Assembly (NCBI GenBank): GCA_021201815.1
Contig: JAJQEC010000073.1
Span: forward strand, 1 to 64,000
Reading direction: 5' to 3'
Source of the DNA: Candidatus Azobacteroides sp.
GTDB taxonomy: Bacteria > Bacteroidota > Bacteroidia > Bacteroidales > WRGA01
DNA length: 64,000 bases
Part shown: positions 46,969 to 55,686 of the stretch, piece by piece
Numbering within the stretch: the first letter of the stretch is position 1
Layout of the letters: every line of letters begins with the position of its first letter
Translations under genes and position numbers: made by a program
Notes under the pieces: model-generated
Told to the model about the DNA's origin: nothing
Seen by the model: the letters and a program-made list of their open reading frames with translations, nothing else
Database searches by the model: none

Positions 46969-47964
46969 ATGAGTGAAACGGTTGATCTTCGCGAATTAAC
47001 ACAACGAATTGAGGAGAAGAGTGCTTTTCTTAATTTAATTACTATGGGGATGAATCAGGTAATTGTCGGACAGAAACATCTGGTTGATTCTCTTTTAATC
47101 GGGTTACTTTCTGATGGACATATTCTACTGGAAGGTGTACCTGGATTAGCAAAAACATTAGCTATAAAAACACTGGCTTCTTTGATAGATGCTAAATACA
47201 GCCGGATACAGTTTACTCCGGACTTATTACCTGCTGACGTAGTCGGTACGATGATTTATAGTCAGAAGACAGAAGAATTCTTGGTGAAGAAAGGTCCTGT
47301 TTTTGCCAATTTTGTATTGGCGGATGAAATAAACCGTGCTCCGGCAAAAGTGCAAAGTGCGCTACTGGAGGGAATGCAGGAACGTCAGGTTACAATCGGC
47401 GATAATACTTATAAGCTGGAAGATCCTTTTCTGGTATTAGCTACCCAGAATCCTATAGAACAGGAAGGAACTTATCCGTTGCCGGAAGCACAGGTAGACC
47501 GTTTCATGTTGAAGGTGATTATCGGTTATCCTAAAAAAGAAGAAGAAAAGCAGATTATCCGGCAAAATATAACAGGGGAAAAGAAAGAAATTCTTCCTGT
47601 ACTGAAAGCCGAAGAAATTCTGGAAGCCCGTCAGGTTGTGCGGGAAGTATATATTGATGAAAAGATAGAGCAATACATTGTAGATATTGTTTTTGCTACT
47701 CGTTATCCTCAGGATCATGGACTTGACCATTTGAAAAGTATGATTTCCTTCGGAGCATCGCCTCGTGCTTCTATCAACTTGGCGCTGGCTGCAAGAGCGT
47801 ATGCTTTTATTAAGCGCAGAGGATATGTAATTCCCGAAGATGTACGCGCTGTTAGTTATGATGTAATGCGTCACAGGATTGGGCTGAGTTATGATGCGGA
47901 AGCAAATGAAATGACTTCCGAAGAAATTATCAGTGAAATATTAAATAAAGTAGAAGTTCCCTGA
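46969..47964 (+). CDS. moxR: MoxR-family AAA+ ATPase
   Basis: Cytoplasmic AAA+ ATPase of 331 residues: Walker A in LLEGVPGLAKT, Walker B in FVLADEINRAPAKVQSALLEGMQERQVTI, sensor I LVLATQNPIEQEGTYPLPEAQVDRFM, and arginine-finger/sensor 2 segments near GASPRASINLALAARAYA. MoxR proteins act as chaperones with VWA-domain partners, two of which follow directly. First gene of a four-gene Bat-type cluster. Confidence 0.94.
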   Translation: MSETVDLRELTQRIEEKSAFLNLITMGMNQVIVGQKHLVDSLLIGLLSDGHILLEGVPGLAKTLAIKTLASLIDAKYSRIQFTPDLLPADVVGTMIYSQKTEEFLVKKGPVFANFVLADEINRAPAKVQSALLEGMQERQVTIGDNTYKLEDPFLVLATQNPIEQEGTYPLPEAQVDRFMLKVIIGYPKKEEEKQIIRQNITGEKKEILPVLKAEEILEARQVVREVYIDEKIEQYIVDIVFATRYPQDHGLDHLKSMISFGASPRASINLALAARAYAFIKRRGYVIPEDVRAVSYDVMRHRIGLSYDAEANEMTSEEIISEILNKVEVP

Positions 47965-47984
47965 TCTTTAATTTTCATTATTAA

Positions 47985-48860
47985 ATGGCAGCAACGACCA
48001 GTGAGTTATTAAAACGGGTACGACAGATTGAAATTAAAACCAGGGGATTATCGAAGAATATCTTTGCCGGGCAATATCATTCTGCTTTCAAAGGAAGGGG
48101 AATGGCATTCTCAGAAGTCCGGGAATATCAGTTCGGTGATGACGTCCGGGATATTGACTGGAACGTAACCGCCCATTATAATCGTCCGTACATTAAAACC
48201 TTTGAAGAAGAAAGAGAATTAACGGTTATGCTTTTAATTGATGTTTCCGGAAGCCGTGAATTTGGCTCTGTCAGAATGAAAAAGCAGGATATGATTACGG
48301 AAATAGCTGCTACTTTAGCATTCTCTGCGATATTAAATAATGATAAAATAGGAGTGATCTTTTTTTCAGATATTATTGAAAAGTTTATTCCTCCTCTAAA
48401 GGGAAGAAAGCATATTTTATATATTATCCGTGAATTAATTGACTTTAAGCCACAGCATAGAGCTACTAATATTTCTCAGGCCTTGAAATACCTGACGCAT
48501 GCAATAAAAAAACATTGTACCGCATTTATAATCTCGGATTTTATTGATACGGAAAGTTTTAAAGAGCCTCTGAAAATTGCAAACAAAAAGCACGATGTGG
48601 TAGCCGTTCAGGTATATGATGAAAGAGATACCAGCCTTCCCTCTATCGGTTTGATAAAAATGAAAGATGCGGAATCCGGAACCGAAAAATGGATTGATAC
48701 ATCTTCCCGGCAGGAAAGAACTTTATTTCAGGAAGAGTGGAAAAAGAGACGTGAGACTATAAATGAGACGTTTATTAAGAGTAAAGTCGATACTGTTTCC
48801 ATTCGTACAAATGAAGATTATGTAAAAGCATTAATTGCTTTATTTCATAAACGGGCCTAA
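47985..48860 (+). CDS. DUF58 domain protein of the Bat cluster
   Basis: Protein of 291 residues with the DUF58 signature FKGRGMAFSEVREYQFGDDVRDIDWNVTAHYNRPYIKTFEEERELTVMLLIDVSGSREFGS and a VWA-like fold after it. It lies 20 bp after moxR. The usual pairing with MoxR suggests it receives the ATPase's activity at the membrane. Confidence 0.9.
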   Translation: MAATTSELLKRVRQIEIKTRGLSKNIFAGQYHSAFKGRGMAFSEVREYQFGDDVRDIDWNVTAHYNRPYIKTFEEERELTVMLLIDVSGSREFGSVRMKKQDMITEIAATLAFSAILNNDKIGVIFFSDIIEKFIPPLKGRKHILYIIRELIDFKPQHRATNISQALKYLTHAIKKHCTAFIISDFIDTESFKEPLKIANKKHDVVAVQVYDERDTSLPSIGLIKMKDAESGTEKWIDTSSRQERTLFQEEWKKRRETINETFIKSKVDTVSIRTNEDYVKALIALFHKRA

Positions 48861-48874
48861 CAATTATTTTGTAA

Positions 48875-49834
48875 ATGAGGAAGTTTTTATATACGACTAT
48901 TATTTGTTTTTTACTTACTTCTGTATATATTCAGGCACAGTCTCCTGTTGTAAAAGCCAGTCTGGATTCTATCGGTATTCTTGTCGGGGAACAGACTAAT
49001 ATTCATCTGGAAGTGACTGGCCCAATAGGAAGTCTGATTAATTTTCCGGTATTCAGTGATACCATTATATCAGGAATAGAATTGGTAGAAACAGGAAAAC
49101 CGGATACTATAAAAGCAGATAATAGTCAGGAACAAATTACTCTGGATTATAAAATAACCGGTTTTGATGAAGGGCTGTATTATATTCCTCCGTTCTCTGT
49201 TGTTGTGAATGGGGACAGTATTTTTTCAAACTCTCTTTCGCTAAAGATTTCCGCTTTTGAAGTAGATACCATTTCAAAACAATTTTACGATATAAAACCG
49301 GTAATGAAACCGGATTTTGTCTGGAGCGATTACCTGTGGATTCTCATTACTGTTTGGATCGGCTTAATCCTATTGGGAGTTCTTCTTTATTATATCTTCT
49401 TTAAAAAGAAAAAGATAAAGCAATTAATAAAGAAACCGGAAAAAATTATTCCTCCTCATTTGAAAGCACTTTCCGATCTAGATGAACTTAAAAAACAACG
49501 TTTATGTGAGAATGAAAGATATAAGGAATATTATACGGGACTTACCGATATATTAAGAATATATTTGACCGGACGATTCGGAATAAATGCAATGGGAATG
49601 ACGTCCGATGAAATTTTGCAAGCATTCAGTATACATAACGAAGATGATTCAGGCGGAGAAAATTTGAAACAGATTCTTTATCTGGCAGATTTGGTTAAGT
49701 TTGCAAAACTCCATCCTCTACCGGATGAAAATGAATTGAGTTATATGAATGCCCGTTTATTTATAAGCCAGACACAACCGGACGAAGTCAGGAAAGAAGA
49801 GAAAATAGAAGAGCAGCCAGAAGAGTCGCTCTAA
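48875..49834 (+). CDS. BatD-like membrane protein
   Basis: Protein of 319 residues: signal peptide to about residue 22 (ending VYIQAQS), a periplasmic beta-sandwich domain (about 25-130), a membrane helix (YLWILITVWIGLILLGVLLYYIFF), then a basic cytoplasmic tail with a helical domain (ERYKEYYTGLTDILRIYLTGRFGINAMGMTSDEILQAF). It corresponds to the BatD-like partner found between DUF58 and BatA genes in Bacteroidota. Specific function is unknown. Confidence 0.72.
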   Translation: MRKFLYTTIICFLLTSVYIQAQSPVVKASLDSIGILVGEQTNIHLEVTGPIGSLINFPVFSDTIISGIELVETGKPDTIKADNSQEQITLDYKITGFDEGLYYIPPFSVVVNGDSIFSNSLSLKISAFEVDTISKQFYDIKPVMKPDFVWSDYLWILITVWIGLILLGVLLYYIFFKKKKIKQLIKKPEKIIPPHLKALSDLDELKKQRLCENERYKEYYTGLTDILRIYLTGRFGINAMGMTSDEILQAFSIHNEDDSGGENLKQILYLADLVKFAKLHPLPDENELSYMNARLFISQTQPDEVRKEEKIEEQPEESL

Positions 49835-49873
49835 GTATCCTTTAGTTGTTAACAGAAAAATTAGTAAGGCAAA

Positions 49874-50857
49874 ATGACCTTTGCACATCCGACATATTTT
49901 TATTTATTATTGCTTCTTATACCTTTAATACTCTGGTATATTTTCAAGCAGAGTAAATCGCAGCCATCTTTACAGGTTTCTTCTCTGGAAGCTTTTAACC
50001 GGAAGCCTTATACATGGAAAGTATATCTGAGGCATTTTCCCTTCATTTTGAGAGTGGCAGCATTTGCTTTATTAATCACAGCTTTGGCCCGGCCTCAATC
50101 TTCCGATCATTGGCAACAATCCACGACAGAAGGAATTGATATAATGCTGGTAATGGATATTTCTACCAGTATGCTGGCGCAGGATCTAACACCGAATCGT
50201 CTGGAAGCATCCAAAAATGTAGCCGGAACTTTTATAAACAGTCGTCCGAATGATAACATAGGGCTGGTTATATTTGCAGGAGAAAGTTTTACCCAATGTC
50301 CTCTGACCATAGATCATGCAGTCTTACTTAATCTGTTGAGAGATGTTCAATGCGGAATGATTGAAGACGGTACAGCTATCGGATTAGGGTTGGCAAATGC
50401 TGTTACCTGCTTAAAAGATAGCCAGGCTGCTTCTAAAGTGATCATATTACTTACCGACGGCTCGAATAACCGGGGTGATATTGCTCCTGTTACGGCTGCA
50501 GAAATAGCCGGATCGTTTGATATCAGAGTTTATACGATTGGTGCCGGTACGAGAGGTACTGCCCGTGTTCCGGTAAGGATGGCCTACGGCGTAGATTATA
50601 TTAATGTGCCTGTGGATATTGATGAAAGTACTTTAGAAAAAATCGCAGCCATAACCGGTGGGCAATATTTCCGGGCAACGAATACCGAATCCCTGAAAGA
50701 TATCTATTCGGAAATTGATGAAATGGAAAAATCAAAAATCAGTACTCAGCAATACAGTAAAAAGTATGAACGGTATTTACCTTTTGTCCTTATTGCTTTT
50801 TTACTTTTGTGTACTGAATTCGTATTGAGAAGAACAATATTAAAAACAATTCCCTAA
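49874..50857 (+). CDS. batA: BatA-like VWA-domain membrane protein
   Basis: Protein of 327 residues with an N-terminal membrane helix (FYLLLLLIPLILWYIF), a second helix near FILRVAAFALLITALA, a VWA domain with an intact metal site (MLVMDISTSMLAQD; later LTDGSNNRGD), and a C-terminal helix (YLPFVLIAFLLLCTEFVL). It is the last gene of the cluster; BatB, BatC and BatE do not follow, as an oppositely oriented gene begins 28 bp later. Confidence 0.88.
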   Translation: MTFAHPTYFYLLLLLIPLILWYIFKQSKSQPSLQVSSLEAFNRKPYTWKVYLRHFPFILRVAAFALLITALARPQSSDHWQQSTTEGIDIMLVMDISTSMLAQDLTPNRLEASKNVAGTFINSRPNDNIGLVIFAGESFTQCPLTIDHAVLLNLLRDVQCGMIEDGTAIGLGLANAVTCLKDSQAASKVIILLTDGSNNRGDIAPVTAAEIAGSFDIRVYTIGAGTRGTARVPVRMAYGVDYINVPVDIDESTLEKIAAITGGQYFRATNTESLKDIYSEIDEMEKSKISTQQYSKKYERYLPFVLIAFLLLCTEFVLRRTILKTIP

Positions 50858-50885
50858 AAGGTAAGAGCAAATATGTGTTCTCTTG

Positions 50886-52031
50886 TTATCTTTTCCTTTC
50901 TTCTTCAATTGTTTCTTTTAACACGCTGACAATATACTTAAGTTCCTTTTTCTCCAGTCCACTTCCGGAAGGGAGACATATTCCCCGGGCAAATAGCTGG
51001 TCGGAAATACCTGTTCCATAATAAGGAGCATCCCGGAAGATGGGTTGAAGATGCATCGGATTCCATACCGGACGGCATTCAATTTGCTTTTTGTTCATTA
51101 TTTCACAGATTTCCAGATTGGAAAGAGAGAGTTTTTCAGGATCCACTAAAATGGCAGTTAACCAGAAATTAGAAAAGAAGTCTTTATTCGGTTCTACGTG
51201 AAAACAGATTCCTTCTGTTTCTTTTAACGCTTCTCTATAGTAGGCATTTATTTTTCTTCGTTCCTCAATTCGTTGGGACAATACTTCCATCTGTCCACGG
51301 CCAATCCCTGCCAGAATATTACTTAACTGGTAATTATAACCTATCTTAGAATGTTTATAAAAAGGTGCAGGGTCTTTGGACTGTCCGGCATAAAACTTAG
51401 CTTGTTGAATATAATCCGCATTTTTTGATACAATGGCACCTCCGGAAGAACTTGTAATTATTTTATTACCATTAAAAGAAAGAATACCCATTTCTCCGAA
51501 TGTTCCACAGGATTTTCCTTTATAAACAGAGCCCAGAGCTTCGGCTGCATCTTCAATGACGGGAATCTCATATTTCCGTGCAATTCCAAGCAATTCATCC
51601 ATTTTACATGGCATGCCATACAAGTCAACCAGTATGATTGCTTTTGGTTTTTTCCCTTTTCTGATCCTGTCCTTTATAGCATGTTCCAGTTGTTCCGGAC
51701 ACATATTCCAGGTATCTTTTTCACTATCTACCAATACTGGGACAGCTTTCTGATAAAGAATAGGATTAACGGACGCGGAGAAAGTAAAACTTTGGCAGAT
51801 AACTTCATCATTACTTTCCACTCCCAACATAATCAGGGCAAGATGAATCGCTGCCGTACCGGAACTTAAAACAGTCACCTCTGCTCCATTTCCAAGAAAG
51901 TCCGCCAATTGTTGCTGGAAAATCTGAATGTTTTCTCCTACAGGTGCAATCCAGTTCGAATCAAAAGCTTCCCGGATATATTTTATTTCATGTCCACCCA
52001 TGTGAGGAGGAGAGAGGAATATCTGCTTCAT
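50886..52031 (-). CDS. DegT/DnrJ/EryC1 family sugar aminotransferase (PglE-like)
   Basis: PLP-dependent aminotransferase of 381 residues that aminates a nucleotide keto-sugar. Motifs: IFLSPPHMGGHEIKYIREAFDSNWIAPVGEN, VLSSGTAAIHLAL, the Asp in VIEDAAEALGSVYKGKSCGTFGEMGILSFNGNKIIT with the PLP Lys at its end, SKIGYNYQLSNILAGIGRGQ, and CRPVWNPMHLQP. It is closest to PglE/WecE-type enzymes. It lies 11 bp after hisA in the same direction, occupying the place where hisF is usually found. Confidence 0.9.
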   Translation of the reverse strand: MKQIFLSPPHMGGHEIKYIREAFDSNWIAPVGENIQIFQQQLADFLGNGAEVTVLSSGTAAIHLALIMLGVESNDEVICQSFTFSASVNPILYQKAVPVLVDSEKDTWNMCPEQLEHAIKDRIRKGKKPKAIILVDLYGMPCKMDELLGIARKYEIPVIEDAAEALGSVYKGKSCGTFGEMGILSFNGNKIITSSSGGAIVSKNADYIQQAKFYAGQSKDPAPFYKHSKIGYNYQLSNILAGIGRGQMEVLSQRIEERRKINAYYREALKETEGICFHVEPNKDFFSNFWLTAILVDPEKLSLSNLEICEIMNKKQIECRPVWNPMHLQPIFRDAPYYGTGISDQLFARGICLPSGSGLEKKELKYIVSVLKETIEEERKR

Positions 52032-52042
52032 AGAAAGATATA

Positions 52043-52765
52043 TTATTTAATAAAATTTTCAATTTCCTTCAGGGATATTTTCCCTTCATAAATAGCTTTC
52101 CCGAAGATAACAGCCGGAATCTTTGCTTCATTCAGTGAATCAATATCCTGCATTGAACTTATTCCCCCACTGGCAATAAGAAATAAAGAAGGAAAAGCTT
52201 CCAGTATTTCTTTATATAACTCTGTGGAAGGACCTTCCAACATTCCGTCCTTACTTATATCAGTACAAATTACTTTTGAAATACCTTTCTGAATATACTC
52301 TTTTAGGAACGGAAATAATTCTTTATCTGTATTTTCTTTCCAACCGCTTACTGCAATTTTTTTATCCTTCACATCTGCGCCAAGAATAATTTTCTCATTT
52401 CCGTATTTTATGATCCAGCGCTCGAATATCTCTGGATTCTTTACTGCAATACTACCTCCGGTAATCATTTCAGCTCCGCATTCGAAAGCAATCTCCAGGT
52501 CTTTGGCTGTTTTTAATCCACCTCCGAAATCAACAGTAAGGGATGTCTGATGAGTAATCTTTTCCAGAATATTATAATTTACAATATGCTGCGCTTTTGC
52601 TCCGTCAAGATCTACTACATGCAATCTTTTAACACCATGCGCTTCAAATTGTTTAGCCACTTCGACCGGATTTTCATTATATACTTTTTTCTGGTCATAG
52701 TCTCCCTGTGTTAACCGTACACATTTTCCTTCGATAATATCGATAGCCGGAATTAATTCTATCAT
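52043..52765 (-). CDS. hisA: Phosphoribosylformimino-5-aminoimidazole carboxamide ribotide isomerase
   Basis: HisA, a TIM barrel of 240 residues in histidine synthesis. Motifs: [25 protein letters not shown] with the first catalytic Asp, [54 protein letters not shown] with the second Asp, and [13 protein letters not shown]. It follows hisH by 18 bp. hisF and hisIE, usually the next genes, are absent here. Confidence 0.96.
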   Translation of the reverse strand: MIELIPAIDIIEGKCVRLTQGDYDQKKVYNENPVEVAKQFEAHGVKRLHVVDLDGAKAQHIVNYNILEKITHQTSLTVDFGGGLKTAKDLEIAFECGAEMITGGSIAVKNPEIFERWIIKYGNEKIILGADVKDKKIAVSGWKENTDKELFPFLKEYIQKGISKVICTDISKDGMLEGPSTELYKEILEAFPSLFLIASGGISSMQDIDSLNEAKIPAVIFGKAIYEGKISLKEIENFIK

Positions 52766-52783
52766 ATATTTAGGAGTTAAAAA

Positions 52784-53374
52784 TTATAACGTTAAAAAAT
52801 TATTCAAAATCTTTTCACCGATCTTTCCACTTTTTTCAGGATGGAACTGTGTTGCGTAGAAATTATCTTTATTCAGCGCCGAACTAAAAGGCTGAATATA
52901 ATTCGTAACAGCCACTGTATGGTCACTGAGGGGAACATAATAACTATGTACAAAATATACAAATTCATTTGCCAGATCGGAAGTAATCAGGTTTCCTTTT
53001 ACATTTTCCAGCGTGTTCCATCCCATGTGAGGAATTTTATCTTCTCTTTCTTTAGCAATAAACTTTTTTACGGTAGAATCAAATATTCCCAGACAAGGAG
53101 TGTTATTTTCTTCGGAGTGGGTGCACATAAGCTGCATGCCAATACATATACCCAATACCGGTTGTTTTAGATTACAAATGACTTCATCCAGACGATGCTT
53201 TTTCAGGTAATTCATTGTTGAATTAGCTTCTCCCTGACCAGGGAAAATTACTTTATCAGCAGCTTGTATTTTTTCTTTATCATCCGTAATAACAGGAGTA
53301 ATTCCTAATCTTTTCAGACCATAATCTACCGAATAAATGTTTCCGGCATTATATTTTACAATAACAATATTCAT
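52784..53374 (-). CDS. hisH: Imidazole glycerol phosphate synthase subunit HisH
   Basis: Glutaminase subunit of 196 residues that feeds ammonia to HisF. The triad is visible: the Cys in PVLGICIGMQLMCTHSEE, and the His and Glu in YATQFHPEKSGKIGEKIL. It starts with MNIVIVKYNAGNIYSVDYGLKRLG (the usual form is DYGxGN; here KYNAGN). It begins only 15 bp after the SMR pair, so it is probably co-transcribed with it. Confidence 0.96.
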   Translation of the reverse strand: MNIVIVKYNAGNIYSVDYGLKRLGITPVITDDKEKIQAADKVIFPGQGEANSTMNYLKKHRLDEVICNLKQPVLGICIGMQLMCTHSEENNTPCLGIFDSTVKKFIAKEREDKIPHMGWNTLENVKGNLITSDLANEFVYFVHSYYVPLSDHTVAVTNYIQPFSSALNKDNFYATQFHPEKSGKIGEKILNNFLTL

Positions 53375-53389
53375 ATTTTAATTTTATAT

Positions 53390-53710
53390 TCACGTACCTG
53401 CACTTAATTTTAATCCGATGATACCGGCGATAATCATACCAATAAAAATCGTTTTTGCAGTGCTCTTTTTTTCTTTGAAGAGGATCATGCCTGCTATTAC
53501 ACTTCCAAGTGCGCCTATACCTGTCCATATTGCATACGCTGTACCCAGAGGGATTGTTTTCAGTGCAAGAGAAAGCAGGAAGAAACTCGCAGTCATAATA
53601 ATAATTGTTAAGATTGAATAGGATAATACCTTAAACCCATTGGATAATTTCATGGTGATAACAAATCCCATTTCGCATAATCCGGCAATAATTAAAAATA
53701 ACCAACTCAT
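53390..53710 (-). CDS. Small multidrug resistance family exporter, second subunit
   Basis: Four-helix SMR protein of 106 residues: WLFLIIAGLCEMGFVITMKLSNGFKVL with the essential Glu14, then LALKTIPLGTAYAIWTGIGALGSVIAGMILF and a final helix. It is very close to the Gdx/SugE guanidinium exporters but has Phe where they usually have Trp after the Glu, so it is probably one half of a heterodimer. It overlaps the upstream SMR gene by four bases (ATGA). Confidence 0.9.
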   Translation of the reverse strand: MSWLFLIIAGLCEMGFVITMKLSNGFKVLSYSILTIIIMTASFFLLSLALKTIPLGTAYAIWTGIGALGSVIAGMILFKEKKSTAKTIFIGMIIAGIIGLKLSAGT

Positions 53711-54057
53711 TTTTTTCCCTCCTTTCTATCCTCCGGTGTCTTATTATCTACCAGCTTTAGCCCGATAATTCCTGTGATGAGAACCAGTAATGAAATAATT
53801 TTCCAACCATCTGCGCTTTCATTCAGAAACATCATTGCAATAATTGCAGTACCCACAGCACCTATTCCCGTGAAGACAGCATAAGAAGTTCCAATCGGTA
53901 TCTGCCGGATTGCACGTCCCAGCAAATAAAAACTGACCAGCATAAAAGTAACCGTAATAATGCTCCAGTTTAAAACGGTAAATCCATGAGAAGCTTTAAG
54001 ACCGTAAGCCCAGATAATTTCTGATAAACCGGCAAGAACCAAATATAACCATGCCAT
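53707..54057 (-). CDS. Small multidrug resistance family exporter, first subunit (Gdx-like)
   Basis: SMR protein of 116 residues with WLYLVLAGLSEIIWAYGLKASHGFTVL (Glu13, Trp16 and the SHGFT loop of the Gdx/SugE subtype) and RQIPIGTSYAVFTGIGAVGTAIIAMMFLNES. It pairs with the following gene as an antiparallel dimer. A guanidine-II-type riboswitch lies just before the start, which supports guanidinium as the exported cation. Confidence 0.9.
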   Translation of the reverse strand: MAWLYLVLAGLSEIIWAYGLKASHGFTVLNWSIITVTFMLVSFYLLGRAIRQIPIGTSYAVFTGIGAVGTAIIAMMFLNESADGWKIISLLVLITGIIGLKLVDNKTPEDRKEGKK

Positions 54058-54073
54058 GATTTTTTAGATTAGT

Positions 54074-54116
54074 GGGTCGTCCCGTTTATAGGCAGGAATG
54101 AATAAGGTCGTCCTTA
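54074..54116 (-). promoter_or_regulatory. Guanidine-II (mini-ykkC) riboswitch
   Basis: On the minus strand two hairpins carry the diagnostic ACGR loop. P1 is TAAGG-ACGA-CCTTA (complement of 54103-54116) and P2 is GGG-ACGA-CCC (complement of 54074-54083), with a 19-base linker. P2 ends 16 bases before the start codon of the first SMR gene. This matches the known mini-ykkC architecture, in which two guanidinium-bound loops dock together. The gene content downstream (Gdx-like SMR) is the known partner for this RNA. Confidence 0.82.
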
Positions 54117-54131
54117 AACTCCTTTTATCTA

Positions 54132-55007
54132 TTAACTGAAAATGACAGTTTTATTTTTATATGTCAGTATTTTTCGTTCAATATGTTTTTCAATCGCCCG
54201 GGAAAGGACAATTTTTTCCAAATCCTGTCCTTTATGCACAAGATCTTCCACCGAATCTTTGTGCGTAATGCGGGTAATGTCCTGTTCAATAATAGGACCT
54301 GCATCCAGATCTGTCGTTACATAGTGACTGGTTGCTCCGATTAATTTCACACCCCTTTCATAAGCCGCATGATATGGCTTTGCACCTACAAAAGCCGGTA
54401 GAAAAGAATGGTGAATATTAATAATCTTGTCCGGATAGTGAGAAATGAAGTTCTCCGAGATAATTTGCATATAACGTGCCAGTACAATAAAATCAACTTT
54501 ATGTTCAGCCAGCAAAGCCAACTCTTTCGCTTCCTGTTTCGCTTTATTTTCTTTATTGACCGGAATAGTATGAAATTCAATTCCGAAACGTTCGGACACA
54601 CCTTTTAATTCATCGTGATTACTAATAATCAAAGGGATTTCCACATTCCATTCATTTGCCGTATAACGTGCTAAAATATCAAATAAACAGTGTGACATTT
54701 TAGAAACAAACAATGCCATTTTTGGCTTATAATCGTTGAAATATAACCGGAAATACATGTTATATTTTTGGGCATATAATGTTCGGAAATATTCTTCAAT
54801 TTTATCTTCCGGAATGATGAAATCGTTCAGAGACCATTCAATACGCATGAAGAAAACCTTTTCTACACTATCTACATGTTGGTCCAGATATAAAATATTA
54901 CCTTTATTAACAGTGATAAAGCTTGTTACAGCTGATACAATCCCTGGCAGATCCGGGCAGTGCATCAGCAGAATAGCAGTTTTCTGAGTGATTGCTTTTT
55001 TAGCCAT
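54132..55007 (-). CDS. purU: Formyltetrahydrofolate deformylase
   Basis: PurU hydrolyses 10-formyltetrahydrofolate to formate and tetrahydrofolate. It has 291 residues: an N-terminal ACT domain (AILLMHCPDLPGIVSAVTSFITVNKGNILYLDQHVD) and a formyltransferase-like domain with the PLIISNHDELK segment, the active site IINIHHSFLPAFVGAKPYHAAYERGVKLIGATSHYVTTDLDAGPIIEQD, and the conserved HKDSVEDLVHKGQDLEK. Promoter TATCTTTG on the minus strand is at 55028-55035. Confidence 0.96.
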   Translation of the reverse strand: MAKKAITQKTAILLMHCPDLPGIVSAVTSFITVNKGNILYLDQHVDSVEKVFFMRIEWSLNDFIIPEDKIEEYFRTLYAQKYNMYFRLYFNDYKPKMALFVSKMSHCLFDILARYTANEWNVEIPLIISNHDELKGVSERFGIEFHTIPVNKENKAKQEAKELALLAEHKVDFIVLARYMQIISENFISHYPDKIINIHHSFLPAFVGAKPYHAAYERGVKLIGATSHYVTTDLDAGPIIEQDITRITHKDSVEDLVHKGQDLEKIVLSRAIEKHIERKILTYKNKTVIFS

Positions 55008-55027
55008 TGACGCTTTTTTTGAAGGGG

Positions 55028-55035
55028 CAAAGATA
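55028..55035 (-). promoter_or_regulatory. -7 promoter element of purU
   Basis: TATCTTTG on the minus strand, 20 bases before the purU ATG, leaving a very short leader. Confidence 0.6.
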
Positions 55036-55318
55036 CTAATTTTATATAATATGGAAGAAGTTTACCTATTATCTCTTTGCAAAATAGTGGTTTTGAAATT
55101 CAGACGGATTTCTTCCGGAGGTAAATATTTAATAGAATTAAAATATGGCATGGATAAAGATTGAGGTTAATAAATTTTTATCTTTTTAATTAAAACCCGG
55201 TACTTTTTTATTATTCTTGTTTTTTATTGGTCGGGGCTGAGGTGTTCTATTCCTAAGGGATCAAAAAGAATCGGGCTAATTGATAGGTTATCAGTCTTTT
55301 ATCCGTATCCTCGCCATA

Positions 55319-55487
55319 ATACGTATCACACCCCTGTGGTGATACGTATTTCACAGGTGTAGAAATACGTATTTCGATGAGGTACAAATACGTACTTCTA
55401 AGGCATAGAAATACGTATTTCTATGGGTGCGTAATACGTATTTCAACGGCACCCTAATACGTATTGCATAAGCACTGTGATACGTAT
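55319..55487. repeat. Tandem palindrome array, eight units at exactly 23 bp
   Basis: The octamer palindrome ATACGTAT starts at 55319, 55342, 55365, 55388 (last base C), 55411, 55434, 55457 and 55480, each exactly 23 bp after the last. The 15-base spacers vary, but their edges are often complementary (TTC...GAA, CAC...GTG), which extends several palindromes to 14-18 bp, for example TAGAAATACGTATTTCTA. It lies in a gene-free stretch with no associated cas or mobile genes. Confidence 0.92.
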
Positions 55488-55686
55488 CACGGCAGGGAGT
55501 TGAAAAGACTTATTTTATCTTCTTATAAGTCAACCTTTTATTCCGTTTTATTTCCATACTGTGAAATAAGAATAGAACCTGGCTGTTTCTTCTATGGGTA
55601 TGCATCCATAAAAGAAAGCATATGAAGGATAATAAAGTTTTAAAAGACGCAAGGGTAGGAAAATGTCGGAAGCTTTGTACCTTTTT

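Larger units (their letters stand above)
55008..55686. other. Gene-free region between purU and the M24 peptidase
   Basis: About 680 bp without a gene. It holds the purU promoter and the 23-bp palindrome array at 55319-55487. No tRNA, ORF of protein-like composition, or clear terminator is visible in the rest. Confidence 0.7.

Noticed and set aside
55319-55487. CRISPR array
   Set aside because: The repeats are only 8 bp and palindromic, the spacers only 15 bp and often self-complementary, and no cas genes are present in the window.
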